A stretch of 64,000 nucleotides of DNA from Achromobacter pulmonis (GTDB lineage: Bacteria > Pseudomonadota > Gammaproteobacteria > Burkholderiales > Burkholderiaceae_B). Of this stretch, positions 28,763 through 37,078 are shown in pieces. The notes beneath the pieces were generated by a model that saw only the letters and a list, made by a program, of their open reading frames with translations, had not been told where the DNA came from and did no database searches. A program made the translations under genes and the position numbers. Location of the stretch: assembly GCF_002885955.2 (NCBI RefSeq), contig NZ_POQS01000002.1, positions 345,570 through 409,569 of the forward strand, given 5' to 3'. Numbering within the stretch: the first letter of the stretch is position 1; each line of letters opens with the position of its first letter.

Positions 28763-29620
28763 ATGACCGACAGAGCCCTGGACCTGGATGCCGTCAAGGC
28801 CTTCGTGCGCATCGCCGAACTCGGCAGCTTCACCCTGGCCGCCGAGGCGGTGGGCGCCACGCAGGCCGCGGTCAGCCTGAAGCTGAAGCGGCTCGAAGAC
28901 CGGCTGGGTTTCCGCCTGCTCGAACGCACGCCGCGCTATGTGGAGCTGTCCGCGCGCGGCGCGGGCTTCCTGGAGCACGCCCGCGAACTCCTGGCCGCGC
29001 ACGACCGCGCGCTGTCGGCGGTGGCCGCGACCCGCCAGCGCCTGGCCATCGGCATCAGCGACCACGTCGCCGGCCCTGAACTGCCCTCGCTGATCGCGCG
29101 CATGAACGCGCAGGACCCGCAGCTGCTGATCGAAATCCGGATCGCCTCGTCGGCCGATCTGCTGCAGAGCTACGACCGCCGCGAACTGGACACGGCGATC
29201 GTCCGGCTGCACGCCGGGCGCAGCGACGGCAAGCTCATCGCGAAGGAGAAATTCGGCTGGTTCGCCGCGCCGGGCTGGCAGCACCGGGCGGGCGAGCCGC
29301 TGCCGCTGGCCACGATGGCGCAGCCCTGCGGCGTGCGCGCCTTGGCCGGCGAACTGCTGGACGCCGCCGGCATCCCCTGGACCGAAGTGTTCGTCGGCGG
29401 CGGCGTGATGGCGGTGACGGCCGCCGTCATGGCGGGATTGGGCGTGGCGGCGCTGGCGCCGCGCATGCTGCCGTTCGGCGCGGTGGACGCGGGCCCCAGG
29501 CTGGGGCTGCCCGCGCTGCCGCAGCTGCCGGTGCTATTGCATACGCGGGTCCGGGACGGCCGCGCGCACGATGCGCTCACGGCCCTGGCGGCCGCTTTCC
29601 GCAGCGCGGTGCGCGGCTGA
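28763..29620 (+). CDS. LysR-family transcriptional regulator
   Basis: A 285-residue LysR protein. The HTH (LDLDAVKAFVRIAELGSFTLAAEAVGATQAAVSLKLKRLEDRLGFRLLERTPR) covers residues 6-58, and the effector domain starts at RLAIGISDHVAG. The effector domain is slightly short for the family but complete. It is divergent from the tautomerase gene and convergent with the SDR gene, which begins beyond its stop with a 9-bp gap between stop codons. Confidence 0.86.
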   Translation: MTDRALDLDAVKAFVRIAELGSFTLAAEAVGATQAAVSLKLKRLEDRLGFRLLERTPRYVELSARGAGFLEHARELLAAHDRALSAVAATRQRLAIGISDHVAGPELPSLIARMNAQDPQLLIEIRIASSADLLQSYDRRELDTAIVRLHAGRSDGKLIAKEKFGWFAAPGWQHRAGEPLPLATMAQPCGVRALAGELLDAAGIPWTEVFVGGGVMAVTAAVMAGLGVAALAPRMLPFGAVDAGPRLGLPALPQLPVLLHTRVRDGRAHDALTALAAAFRSAVRG

Positions 29621-29629
29621 GCCGGCGGC

Positions 29630-30349
29630 TCAGGAACGCCCGGCCAGGCTGCCGCCGCCGTCCACCCCCAGCACCTGGCCGGTGATGAAGCCCGCGTCGT
29701 CCGACAGCAGGAAGGCGATGGCGGCCGCCACTTCGGCGGGCGTGCCCAGGCGCTTCATGGGCACCGAGGCCAGGGCGCGCTTTTCGGCGTCGCTGCCGGC
29801 CGGCCGCGTGGCGCGGAACATTTCGGTTTCGATCGGGCCGGGCGCCACCGCGTTGACGGTGACGCCGTACTCGGCCAGCTCCAGCGCCCAGCTGCGGGTA
29901 CAGCCCACCAGCGCGCTCTTGGCGGCCGAATAGGCGCTGCGGTCGACGCCGCCGTGGACGGCGCGGCTGACCACGTTGACGATGCGCCCGGCGCGGCGCA
30001 CTTTCATGGATTCGATGAAAGCCTGGGTGACCTGCACCGCCACGCGCACGTTCAGGTCCAGCACGTTGTACAGGGTGGCCAGGTCGATTTCGCCCAGCGG
30101 CTGCGGCAGCACGATGCCGACGTTGTTGACCACGGCGTCGACCGGGAATTTCTCGCGGATCTCGCGCAGCACTTCCTCGGTGCGGCCGGCGTCGGCCAGG
30201 TCGCAGGCGTAGAGATAGCCGGGAAAATCCACGTCGGTGGTGTTGCGCGCGATCCCGACCACATGGCAGCCCATGTCGGACAGCCGCTGGGTAAGGGCCC
30301 AGCCGATGCCTTTGGTAGCGCCCGTGATGAGCACGCATTTGTCCTTCAT
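29630..30349 (-). CDS. FabG-like SDR-family oxidoreductase
   Basis: A 239-residue short-chain dehydrogenase. It has TGATKGIG at residues 9-16, NNVG near residue 76, and the YSAAK catalytic pair with the serine in NVVSRAV. The C terminus ITGQVLGVDGGGSLAGRS is of the classical FabG-like type. The substrate is unknown. The start codon is only 24 bases from the end of the IS5-type element, so the native promoter has been displaced and only the local ribosome site (GCGAGG) remains; any expression now depends on the element or on sequences within it. Confidence 0.86.
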   Translation of the reverse strand: MKDKCVLITGATKGIGWALTQRLSDMGCHVVGIARNTTDVDFPGYLYACDLADAGRTEEVLREIREKFPVDAVVNNVGIVLPQPLGEIDLATLYNVLDLNVRVAVQVTQAFIESMKVRRAGRIVNVVSRAVHGGVDRSAYSAAKSALVGCTRSWALELAEYGVTVNAVAPGPIETEMFRATRPAGSDAEKRALASVPMKRLGTPAEVAAAIAFLLSDDAGFITGQVLGVDGGGSLAGRS

Positions 30350-30377
30350 GGATCCAAACCTCGCTTCAGTTTTCTAG

Positions 30378-30396
30378 GGAAGGTCTGAAGAACTCG
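30378..30396 (+). repeat. Left terminal inverted repeat of the IS
   Basis: Begins GGAAGGTCTGAAG directly after CTAG; pairs with the right end at 31555-31573. Confidence 0.85.
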
Positions 30397-30534
30397 ATTT
30401 CAAACATCCAAAAATCGACCTCATGACCAAAGTATTCAAAAATGGTTAAAAACTGCTCAAATCATCGCCACTTTCGGGTTGTTTGCACCCCGATCAGGCC
30501 CGTTTTCGGGCCTGTTGGCGCTTTTTGGGCGCAC

Positions 30535-31500
30535 TTACCCTGCCACCGCCGTCAACGGGCGGCGTGCCATCCAGATATTGGACAGCGTAAACAACATTTT
30601 CAAATGCGCAGTGTTCTTGGCCAGTCCACGGAATCTGACTTTACGAAACCCGAATTGGCATTTGATGACACGAAACGGATGCTCAACCTTGGCTCGAAGA
30701 CTGGATTTGGCCCGCTCAATGTTTTGCGTCAAACGATCAATTGCGCTGTTACCCAAGGCGCGCCGTTTGCCGGGGCGCATGGCAATGTGCCAGGTTACGT
30801 CACGCCCTTGGTGCTCGGGTCGTTTGTCTACGCCTTGATAACCGGCATCGCCAAAAGCCAACGTTTCTTCACCATGCAGCAACGCAGCCGCCTGAGTAAC
30901 ATCATGCTCATTGGCAGCGGTGCCCACCACCGTGTGGACCAGCCCGCTGTGAAGATCAACCCCAATGTGGGCCTTCATCCCAAAGTGCCACTGGTTTCCC
31001 TTTTTGGTCTGATGCATCTCGGGGTCCCGCGTGCCGCTGGCGTTCTTGGTCGAGCTGGGTGCATCGATAATTGTGGCGTCCACAATGGTGCCTTTGCGCA
31101 CCTGAATGCCTTGATCCTGCAACAGCAGGTTGACCGCCTCAAGCGCTTGGTCGGCAATGTTGTGCTGCTCGAGCAGATGACGGAAGTTCAAAATGGTGGT
31201 CTCGTCCGGCACACGACCTCCAGGCAGTTTGGCAAACTGGCGCATCGAAAAGCTGTCGTACAGCGTCTCTTCCATGGCCGGGTCCGACAGCGAAAACCAC
31301 AGTTGCATGAAGTAGATGCGCAGCATCGTTTCCAGCGGATACGGTGGACGACCGATGCCCGGTTTGGGGTAATGCGGATCGACCAGATCGGCAAAGAGCT
31401 TCCACGGCACCGCACGCTCCATCTTGGCCAGAAACTTCTCACGGCGCGTTTTCTTGCGTTTGCCAACGTACTCGGCTTCGGAAAAACTCAACTGGCTCAT
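30535..31500 (-). CDS. IS5-family DDE transposase
   Basis: A 321-residue transposase (from the ATG at 31500; a GTG at 31509 adds three residues). The N-terminal MSQLSFSEAEYVGKRKKTRREKFLAKMERAVPW and the block RPPYPLETMLRIYFMQLWFSLSDPAMEETLYDSFSMRQF belong to the IS5 group. Catalytic acidic residues are in VDATIIDAPSSTKN (first Asp), FGDAGYQG (second Asp) and the C-terminal KVEHPFRVIKCQFGF (Glu). The frame is intact, so the element may still be active. A long opposite-strand frame across it is a shadow. Confidence 0.94.
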   Translation of the reverse strand: MSQLSFSEAEYVGKRKKTRREKFLAKMERAVPWKLFADLVDPHYPKPGIGRPPYPLETMLRIYFMQLWFSLSDPAMEETLYDSFSMRQFAKLPGGRVPDETTILNFRHLLEQHNIADQALEAVNLLLQDQGIQVRKGTIVDATIIDAPSSTKNASGTRDPEMHQTKKGNQWHFGMKAHIGVDLHSGLVHTVVGTAANEHDVTQAAALLHGEETLAFGDAGYQGVDKRPEHQGRDVTWHIAMRPGKRRALGNSAIDRLTQNIERAKSSLRAKVEHPFRVIKCQFGFRKVRFRGLAKNTAHLKMLFTLSNIWMARRPLTAVAG

Positions 31501-31554
31501 CGGGTTCACTCGGATCGGACTGTTTTCAATAACTTATATTCTGACAGGTTCGTT

Positions 31555-31573
31555 GGACTTGTTCAGAGGTTCC
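31555..31573 (-). repeat. Right terminal inverted repeat of the IS
   Basis: Reads GGAACCTCTGAACAAGTCC on the minus strand, followed by CTAG. Confidence 0.85.
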
Positions 31574-31577
31574 CTAG

Positions 31578-31602
31578 GAAAAAACGGGCGCCTGAGCGCC
31601 CG
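31578..31602 (-). terminator. Rho-independent terminator after alr
   Basis: On the minus strand, stem CGGGCGC / GCGCCCG (31585-31591, 31596-31602) with a 4-base loop is followed by six T residues. The IS target site CTAG lies immediately after the T run, so the element entered just past the alr transcript end. Confidence 0.85.
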
Positions 31603-31621
31603 GTCTTTCAAGTAGACACCA

Positions 31622-31670
31622 TCCGGCGTTACCTGTCTTGTAAATTGCGTAGCAATTCTTGCACGCCGGA
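31622..31670. repeat. Nested inverted repeat downstream of alr
   Basis: An outer 8-bp stem TCCGGCGT / ACGCCGGA (31622-31629, 31663-31670) encloses an inner perfect stem AATTGC / GCAATT with a 3-base loop. It lies eight bases after the alr stop and before the alr terminator. It is AT-rich inside and looks like a small palindromic element or an mRNA-stability structure. Confidence 0.5.
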
Positions 31671-31678
31671 CGGCCTGG

Positions 31679-32806
31679 TCAGGCGTCCCGGGTGACCGGC
31701 ACGCGCGGCGCCAGGGCGCACAGCAGCTCGTAGCCGATGGTGCCCGCGGCCTGGGCGACCTCGTCGACCGACGGGCCTTCCTCGCCCCACAGCGACACCG
31801 GCGTGCCCACGCCGGCGGCGGGAACCGGGTCCAGGTCGACCATCAGCATGTCCATGGAGACCCGGCCCACGAGCTGGGTGCGGATGCCGGCCACGACCAC
31901 CGGCGTGCCGGTGGCGGCGTGGCGCGGATAGCCGTCGGCGTAGCCGCAGGCCACGATGCCGATGCGCATCGCGCGCTCGGCGCGGAAAATCGCGCCGTAG
32001 CCGACCGAATCGCCGGCCTTGAGTTCCTGCACCGCGATAATTTCCGAGCGCAGCGACATGGCCGGCTTCAGGCCGAACGACGCCGCGTCGGCGTCGGCGA
32101 ACGGCGAGGCGCCGTACAGGCAGATGCCGGGGCGCACCCAGTGCGCCTGCGATTCCGAACCGACCGCGATCTCGGCGAAACGCAGCGTGGCCGCCGAATT
32201 GCAGACGCTGATCGCGCCCGGCAGCTTATGCGTCACCGAATTGAAGATTCCCAGTTGTTCGTTCACGCCCTGCGGGCCGTCGGCGCAGGCGAAGTGGGTC
32301 ATCTTGCCCACCGAGCCCAGCGTGCCCTGCCGCTGCAGCAGCAGGGCGCGTTCGTGCGCCGCGGCATAGGCCGCCGGGCTGAATCCCAGGCGGTTCATGC
32401 CGCTGTTGAGCTTGAGCATGATGTCCACGCGGCGCGACAGGCGCGCGCGCGCCAGCATGTCGAGTTGCTCGCGGTTGTGCACCGTAGCGCTCAGGTGGTA
32501 GCGGTCGACCACGTCCAGGTCGGCCGGATCGAAGAAACCTTCGAGCAGCAGTATCGGCCCGCCCCAGCCCGCCTCGCGGCAGCGCACGGCTTCGTCCAGG
32601 TCCAGCATCGCCAGGCCCTGCGCCTTGGAGAATCCGGCCACCGCCTGCTCGATGCCGTGGCCGTAGGCGTTGGCCTTGATGACGGCCCAGATCGAGGGCG
32701 CCTGCCCGGACGCGGCGGCGGCGGTCAGGTCGAGATGGCGGCGCACGGCGGCCAGATTGTGCGCGAGGGCGGAAACGGAGACGGTGGCTGAAATTGGGCG
32801 CGGCAT
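31679..32806 (-). CDS. alr: Alanine racemase
   Basis: PLP enzyme interconverting L- and D-alanine for peptidoglycan. The 375-residue protein has the PLP lysine Lys44 in [11 protein letters not shown] and the second catalytic residue Tyr270 in VGYGAIF. The [21 protein letters not shown] and [12 protein letters not shown] blocks are also present. The start is the ATG at 32806 ([18 protein letters not shown]); the frame is open further upstream but that part lies in the divergent promoter gap with hpnC. Bordetellae may carry a separate catabolic racemase, so biosynthetic or catabolic use (alr versus dadX) cannot be decided here. Confidence 0.94.
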   Translation of the reverse strand: MPRPISATVSVSALAHNLAAVRRHLDLTAAAASGQAPSIWAVIKANAYGHGIEQAVAGFSKAQGLAMLDLDEAVRCREAGWGGPILLLEGFFDPADLDVVDRYHLSATVHNREQLDMLARARLSRRVDIMLKLNSGMNRLGFSPAAYAAAHERALLLQRQGTLGSVGKMTHFACADGPQGVNEQLGIFNSVTHKLPGAISVCNSAATLRFAEIAVGSESQAHWVRPGICLYGASPFADADAASFGLKPAMSLRSEIIAVQELKAGDSVGYGAIFRAERAMRIGIVACGYADGYPRHAATGTPVVVAGIRTQLVGRVSMDMLMVDLDPVPAAGVGTPVSLWGEEGPSVDEVAQAAGTIGYELLCALAPRVPVTRDA

Positions 32807-32937
32807 GGTGTGCAATCCTGTGGCGCTTAAGTCTAACTGATCCTTGCCCCCGGCGGCATGGCGCCGCCGCGCGGGCGCGTACACCTTAAAATGATCCGGT
32901 CCCGGCTCCCGCGGGGCCGTCATCGCCCATCCGCTTT

Positions 32938-33768
32938 ATGCCCATCGATCACTACGAAAACTTTCCCGTCGCCTCGCTGCTGCTGCCGCGCAGGCTGCGC
33001 GGCGCCGTGACCGATATCTACCGGTTCGCCCGCGCCGCGGACGACATCGCCGACGAAGGCAGCGCCACCGACGAGGAACGGCTGCGCCAGCTGGCGGCCT
33101 TCCGCGCCGAACTGCACCGCATCGGCGCCGAGCCGGGCGCCACGCCCGAGCCCGGCTCGCCCGAGCTGGCCGGCATCTTCGTGCCGCTGGCGGCCACCAT
33201 CGCCCGCCACCAGCTGCCGATCACGCCGTTTTTCGACCTGCTGTCGGCCTTCGAGCAGGACATCGGCGTCAAGCGCTACGAAACCTACGCCGCGCTGGCC
33301 GACTACTGTACGCGCTCGGCCAACCCCGTGGGCCGGCTCATGCTGCACCTGTTCGAAGCCACCAATCCCAACAACGTCGAAGAGGCCGACGCGATCTGCA
33401 CCGGCCTGCAGCTGGTGAATTTCTGGCAGGACGTGCGGGTGGACTGGCGCAAGCAGCGCGTCTACCTGCCCCAGGAAGACCTGCGCCGCCACGGCGTCAC
33501 CGACGAGGACCTGGCCGCCTGCCGGCTGACGCCCGCGTGGCGCGACCTGATGGCCTTCGAAGTCGAACGCGCCCGCGCGCTGCTACACTTCGGCGCTCCG
33601 CTGGCGCGCCGCCTGCCGGGCCGCATGGGCCTGGAGCTGCGCCTGGTGGTGCAAGGCGGGCTGCGCGTGCTGGAGCGTATCGAGGCGGGCGGCTACGATG
33701 TATTCATGAATCGCCCCGAATTGGGCGCCAAAGACTGGGCCATCATGTTGTGGCGCGCAATTACCTGA
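32938..33768 (+). CDS. hpnC: Squalene synthase subunit HpnC
   Basis: A trans-prenyltransferase-fold protein of 276 residues of the phytoene/squalene synthase family. It has aspartate motifs DDIAD at 35-39 and DVRVD at 165-169. In the three-enzyme HpnCDE route, HpnC converts presqualene diphosphate to hydroxysqualene. The start MPIDHYENFPVASLLLPRRLRGAV is characteristic of HpnC. It begins an operon with hpnD (one-base gap) and hpnE. Confidence 0.93.
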   Translation: MPIDHYENFPVASLLLPRRLRGAVTDIYRFARAADDIADEGSATDEERLRQLAAFRAELHRIGAEPGATPEPGSPELAGIFVPLAATIARHQLPITPFFDLLSAFEQDIGVKRYETYAALADYCTRSANPVGRLMLHLFEATNPNNVEEADAICTGLQLVNFWQDVRVDWRKQRVYLPQEDLRRHGVTDEDLAACRLTPAWRDLMAFEVERARALLHFGAPLARRLPGRMGLELRLVVQGGLRVLERIEAGGYDVFMNRPELGAKDWAIMLWRAIT

Positions 33769-33769
33769 T

Positions 33770-34633
33770 ATGACCCCTGACGAATATTGCCAGGAAAAAG
33801 CCGCCAAAAGCGGCTCCAGCTTCTACTACGCCTTCCTGTTCCTGCCGCCCGAGCGGCGGCGCGCCATCACGGCCCTGTACGCCTATTGCCGCGAAGTCGA
33901 CGACGTGGTGGACGAATGCACCGATCCCTCGCTGGCGCGCGTCAAGCTGGCCTGGTGGCGCACCCAGGTCGACCAGATGTACGACGGCAAGCCCGACCAT
34001 CCCGTCACCCGCGCGCTGCAGCCGCACCTGGAAAGCTGCGCCATCACGCGGGAGCGCCTGCTGGCCGTGATCGACGGCATGGAAATGGACCTGGACCAGA
34101 CCCGCTACCTGGACTGGCCCGGGCTGCGCAAATACTGTTGGCACGCCGCCGGCGTGGTGGGCGAACTGTCCGCCGGCATCTTCGGCTACTCCGATCCCAA
34201 GACCCTGGTGTACGCGGAAAAGCTCGGCCTGGCGTTCCAGATGACCAACATCATCCGCGACGTGGGCGACGACGCCCGCCGCGGCCGCATCTACCTGCCG
34301 GTCAACGACATGCAGCAGTTCGAGGTCAAGGCCTCGGACATCCTCAACGGCGAATATTCCGAACGCTTCAGCGCGCTGATGAAGTTCCAGGCCGAGCGCG
34401 CCCGCGGCCTGTACCGCGAAGCGATGAGCAACCTGCCCGAGGCCGACCGCCGCTCGCAGCGGCCCGGCCTCATGATGGCCGCCATCTACCACGCGCTGCT
34501 CGACGAGATCGAGCGCGACGACTGGCAGGTGCTGCACCAGCGCATTTCGCTCACGCCGCTGCGCAAGCTGTGGCTGGCCTGGAAAACCTGGGTGGGCGGC
34601 GGACGCGGACTCGTCCGCCGGCTGGCGCGGTGA
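33770..34633 (+). CDS. hpnD: Presqualene diphosphate synthase HpnD
   Basis: Condenses two farnesyl diphosphates to presqualene diphosphate. The 287-residue protein starts MTPDEYCQEKAAKSGSSFYYAFLFLPPERRRAITALYAYCREVDDVVDE, the HpnD signature. Aspartate motifs are DDVVD (44-48) and DVGDD (164-168). It starts one base after the hpnC stop and its own stop overlaps the GTG of hpnE, so translation of all three is coupled. Confidence 0.94.
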   Translation: MTPDEYCQEKAAKSGSSFYYAFLFLPPERRRAITALYAYCREVDDVVDECTDPSLARVKLAWWRTQVDQMYDGKPDHPVTRALQPHLESCAITRERLLAVIDGMEMDLDQTRYLDWPGLRKYCWHAAGVVGELSAGIFGYSDPKTLVYAEKLGLAFQMTNIIRDVGDDARRGRIYLPVNDMQQFEVKASDILNGEYSERFSALMKFQAERARGLYREAMSNLPEADRRSQRPGLMMAAIYHALLDEIERDDWQVLHQRISLTPLRKLWLAWKTWVGGGRGLVRRLAR

Positions 34634-35964
34634 AGGCCGCGGTCATCGGCGCGGGCTGGGCCGGGCTGGCGGCCAGCGTCGCCCTGCGCGAGGCGGGCGC
34701 CAAGGTCACGGTATTCGAAGCCGGCCATACGCCGGGCGGGCGCGCCCGGCGCGTCTTCCACACCGAATTCGACGCGCCGCTGGACAACGGCCAGCACCTG
34801 CTCTGCGGCGCCTACAGGCAGACGCTGGCGCTGATGCGGCGCGTGGGCCGCAACCCGGACGCGCTGCTGATGCGCCGCCCGCTGCGGCTGGCCAGCCTGG
34901 ACGGGCGCTTCCGCCTGGCGGCCCCGCGCCTGCCGGCGCCGCTGCACATGGCCGTGGCCATCCTGGGCGCGCGCGGCCTGTCCTGGGCCGACCGGCTGGC
35001 GATGCTGCGCCTGATGCGCGGGCTCAAGGCCATGTCCTGGACGCCGCCGCGCGACTGGACCGTGCAGCAGCTGCTGCATTACCACGCGCAGTCCGACGCG
35101 CTCATCGGCCAGCTCTGGGAGCCGCTGTGCCTGGCCGCGCTCAACACGCCGCCGGCCGCGGCCAGCGCCGCGCTGTTCGCGCGGGTGCTGCGCGACAGCC
35201 TGGCCGGCCGCCGCGAAGACAGCGACATGCTGATGCCCTGCACCGACCTGTCGGCGCTGTGGCCCGACGCCGCCGCGCGCCAGGTGACCATGCGCTACGG
35301 CAGCACGGTGCGCCAGCTGCGCCCGTCGGACGACGGCATCGACGTCAACCAGGAACGCTTCGACGCCGCGGTGCTGGCCGTGCCGCCCACGTTCGCGGCC
35401 CGCCTGCTGGACGCGCCGCTGCGCGAGGCCGGCGCCGCCGGCCTGTTGAACGCGCTCAAGGCTTTCGACTACCTGCCCATCGCCACGCTCAACCTCCGGC
35501 TCGCCGAGCCCTGGCGCCTGCCCGAGCCCATGATGATGCTGCGCGAGGAAGCCGCCCGCGGCCACGTCGGGCAATGGCTGTTCGACCGCGCGCAACTGGC
35601 CGGCGACACCCGCGCGGGCGAGCTGGCCGTGGTGGCCAGCAATGCGGTCGGCATCGCCGAGCGCAACCGGCGCCAGGCCATCGAGGCGCTGATCGACCAG
35701 GTGGCCGAGCAGGCCGCCAGCCATCCGGCGCGCATGTCCGCCATGCCCGAAGTGACGGCGGCGGAACTGTTCATCGAAAAACGCGCGACCTTCGCGGCCG
35801 TGCCGGGCCTGACCCGTCCGCTGAACACCACACCCTGGCCCACGCTGGCGCTGGCCGGCGACTGGACCGACACCGGCTATCCCGGCGTGCTGGAAGGCGC
35901 GGTGCGCAGCGGCCTGCAGGCCGCCAGCGTGCTGGCCCGCGCAAGCGCCGAAGCGGCCGCCTAG
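34630..35964 (+). CDS. hpnE: Hydroxysqualene dehydroxylase HpnE
   Basis: FAD-dependent amine-oxidase-fold enzyme of 444 residues that reduces hydroxysqualene to squalene. An N-terminal dinucleotide motif VIGAGWAGLAA is at residues 5-15 with EAGHTPGGRAR following, and the C-terminal FAD motif LALAGDWTDTGYPGVLEGAVRSGLQAA is present. GTG start overlapping the hpnD stop. The last four bases overlap the convergent crcB gene. Squalene-hopene cyclase is not in the window. Confidence 0.92.
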   Translation: MKAAVIGAGWAGLAASVALREAGAKVTVFEAGHTPGGRARRVFHTEFDAPLDNGQHLLCGAYRQTLALMRRVGRNPDALLMRRPLRLASLDGRFRLAAPRLPAPLHMAVAILGARGLSWADRLAMLRLMRGLKAMSWTPPRDWTVQQLLHYHAQSDALIGQLWEPLCLAALNTPPAAASAALFARVLRDSLAGRREDSDMLMPCTDLSALWPDAAARQVTMRYGSTVRQLRPSDDGIDVNQERFDAAVLAVPPTFAARLLDAPLREAGAAGLLNALKAFDYLPIATLNLRLAEPWRLPEPMMMLREEAARGHVGQWLFDRAQLAGDTRAGELAVVASNAVGIAERNRRQAIEALIDQVAEQAASHPARMSAMPEVTAAELFIEKRATFAAVPGLTRPLNTTPWPTLALAGDWTDTGYPGVLEGAVRSGLQAASVLARASAEAAA

Positions 35965-36353
35965 CGGAACAGGCTGGCGCTGGCCAGCCCGGCCGCGGTC
36001 AGCAGCAGCGAACCGGCCAGGCTGGCCCCGGCGTAGCCCAGCGCGCCGCCGTAGGCGCCGCGTTCCAGCATGGCCACGGTTTCGGCCGAGAACGTGGAAA
36101 ACGTGGTCAGCCCGCCCATGAAACCCGTGATCGCGCCCAGGCGTATCCAGGCCGGCCATTCGGGATGCGCGGCCACCAGCGCCAGCGCCAGCCCCACCAG
36201 GTAGCCGCCCGCCAGGTTCACCGCCATGGTTCCCCAGGGCCAGGACTCGACGTTCAGCCACAGGCCGATCAGCCAGCGCGCCCAGGCGCCGAACATGGCG
36301 CCCAGGCCCACTGCCAGGAAATTGAGGGGAATCAGGGTCTGGTATGCGGACAT
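35961..36353 (-). CDS. crcB: Fluoride ion channel CrcB/Fluc
   Basis: A 130-residue four-helix inner-membrane protein. It has the GAMFGAWARWL segment near the N terminus, NLAGGYLVGLAL, and the conserved GFMGGLTTFSTFSAE phenylalanine-containing motif that lines the fluoride pore. The dual-topology dimer exports fluoride. No fluoride riboswitch was recognised upstream, because only four bases separate it from the HdeD-like gene, with which it is probably cotranscribed. Confidence 0.94.
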   Translation of the reverse strand: MSAYQTLIPLNFLAVGLGAMFGAWARWLIGLWLNVESWPWGTMAVNLAGGYLVGLALALVAAHPEWPAWIRLGAITGFMGGLTTFSTFSAETVAMLERGAYGGALGYAGASLAGSLLLTAAGLASASLFR

Positions 36354-36357
36354 CGGA

Positions 36358-36912
36358 TCAGGGCGCCTTGTGCTGTCGCAGGCGCAGGGAAAAAACCAGC
36401 AGCAGTATGCCGAAAAACACGGCGTAGATGCCGATCACCCACACCAGCGCCAGCGCGCCCGCGCCGGGCTGCATGACCAGCATGGCGCCGAACAGCACCG
36501 ACACCAGGCCGGACAGGCCGAGCAGCCATTCGTTGCGGATCTCCTTGCGGAACCGGACCGCCGCGACCAGCTGGAACACGCCCGACACCAGCGCCCACAG
36601 CGCAATGATGTAGAGCAGGACCAGCGCCGTCAGGCCCGGCCACAGGAACGTGACGATGCCGGCCGCCACGCCCAGCAGGCCCACCACGATGAGCGCCCAC
36701 AGCGGCTTGCCGTTGTCCCGGATGCGCACGCCGGCCACCAGCGCCAGCACGCCGTCGGCCAGCGCGAAGGCGCCCCACACCAGCACCAGGGCCGACAGCG
36801 TGATGGCGGGCATGAACATGGCCATGAGGCCGAACAGGATGGCGACGACTCCGCGCAGCGCCACCCATCCCCAATGACGACCGATGTGATCTGCGACTTG
36901 CCGTTCGAGCAT
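36358..36912 (-). CDS. HdeD-family (DUF308) membrane protein
   Basis: A 184-residue protein of six predicted membrane helices in three repeated pairs. It starts MLERQVADHIGRHWGWVALRGVVAILFGLMAMFMPAITLSALVLVWGAFALADGV, the usual HdeD/DUF308 start. HdeD in Escherichia coli is an acid-resistance membrane protein; the role here is unknown. GGAGG precedes the ATG. It is upstream of crcB in the same direction, and divergent from the iron-type cluster. Confidence 0.85.
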   Translation of the reverse strand: MLERQVADHIGRHWGWVALRGVVAILFGLMAMFMPAITLSALVLVWGAFALADGVLALVAGVRIRDNGKPLWALIVVGLLGVAAGIVTFLWPGLTALVLLYIIALWALVSGVFQLVAAVRFRKEIRNEWLLGLSGLVSVLFGAMLVMQPGAGALALVWVIGIYAVFFGILLLVFSLRLRQHKAP

Positions 36913-37022
36913 GACGACCTCCGGGGGTTTGCCAAGGGTGGCCTATCTTATCGCCGCAGCCCTCCGGGCGCCACGCGGCGGCGAAACCGATTGAAATCCT
37001 CTTGCGGTCGCGCGCGTGGCAC

Positions 37023-37054
37023 TTATAAGAGTCATTCTCATTAAGTGTTAGAAT
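37023..37054 (+). promoter_or_regulatory. Fur-box-like site and promoter of the ApbE/flavoreductase cluster
   Basis: TTATAAGAGTCATTCTCATTA contains TCATTCTCATT (37032-37042), matching half of a Fur box (AATGAGAAT on the other strand). A -10-like TAGAAT at 37049-37054 overlaps its right edge, about 25 bases before the first ATG. Iron-responsive repression is inferred. Confidence 0.5.
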
Positions 37055-37078
37055 CCGCGGGCTTTCATCCGAAACCCC

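Larger units (their letters stand above)
30378..31573 (-). mobile_element. IS5-type insertion sequence, complete
   Basis: A 1196-bp element bounded by imperfect terminal inverted repeats GGAAGGTCTGAAGAACTCG (left) and GGAACCTCTGAACAAGTCC (right end, complement). These match at 14 of 19 positions and closely resemble the IS5 ends. It is flanked on both sides by CTAG (30374-30377 and 31574-31577), the 4-bp target duplication expected for the IS5 subgroup. One intact transposase gene lies inside on the minus strand. Lower GC than the surroundings supports recent arrival. It is not of the IS481, IS1001 or IS1002 type common in Bordetella. Confidence 0.92.

Noticed and set aside
30442..31695. A plus-strand open frame of 417 codons across the insertion sequence
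   Set aside because: It is antisense to the intact transposase and begins and ends outside the element's gene; no motif recognised.
34486..36261. A minus-strand open frame of about 591 codons opposite hpnE
   Set aside because: It is antisense to HpnE, whose motifs are complete; no conserved motif in the opposite frame.
36354..37078. Fluoride riboswitch for crcB
   Set aside because: crcB follows the HdeD-like gene by four bases, and no aptamer-like pattern was recognised in the leader of that gene.
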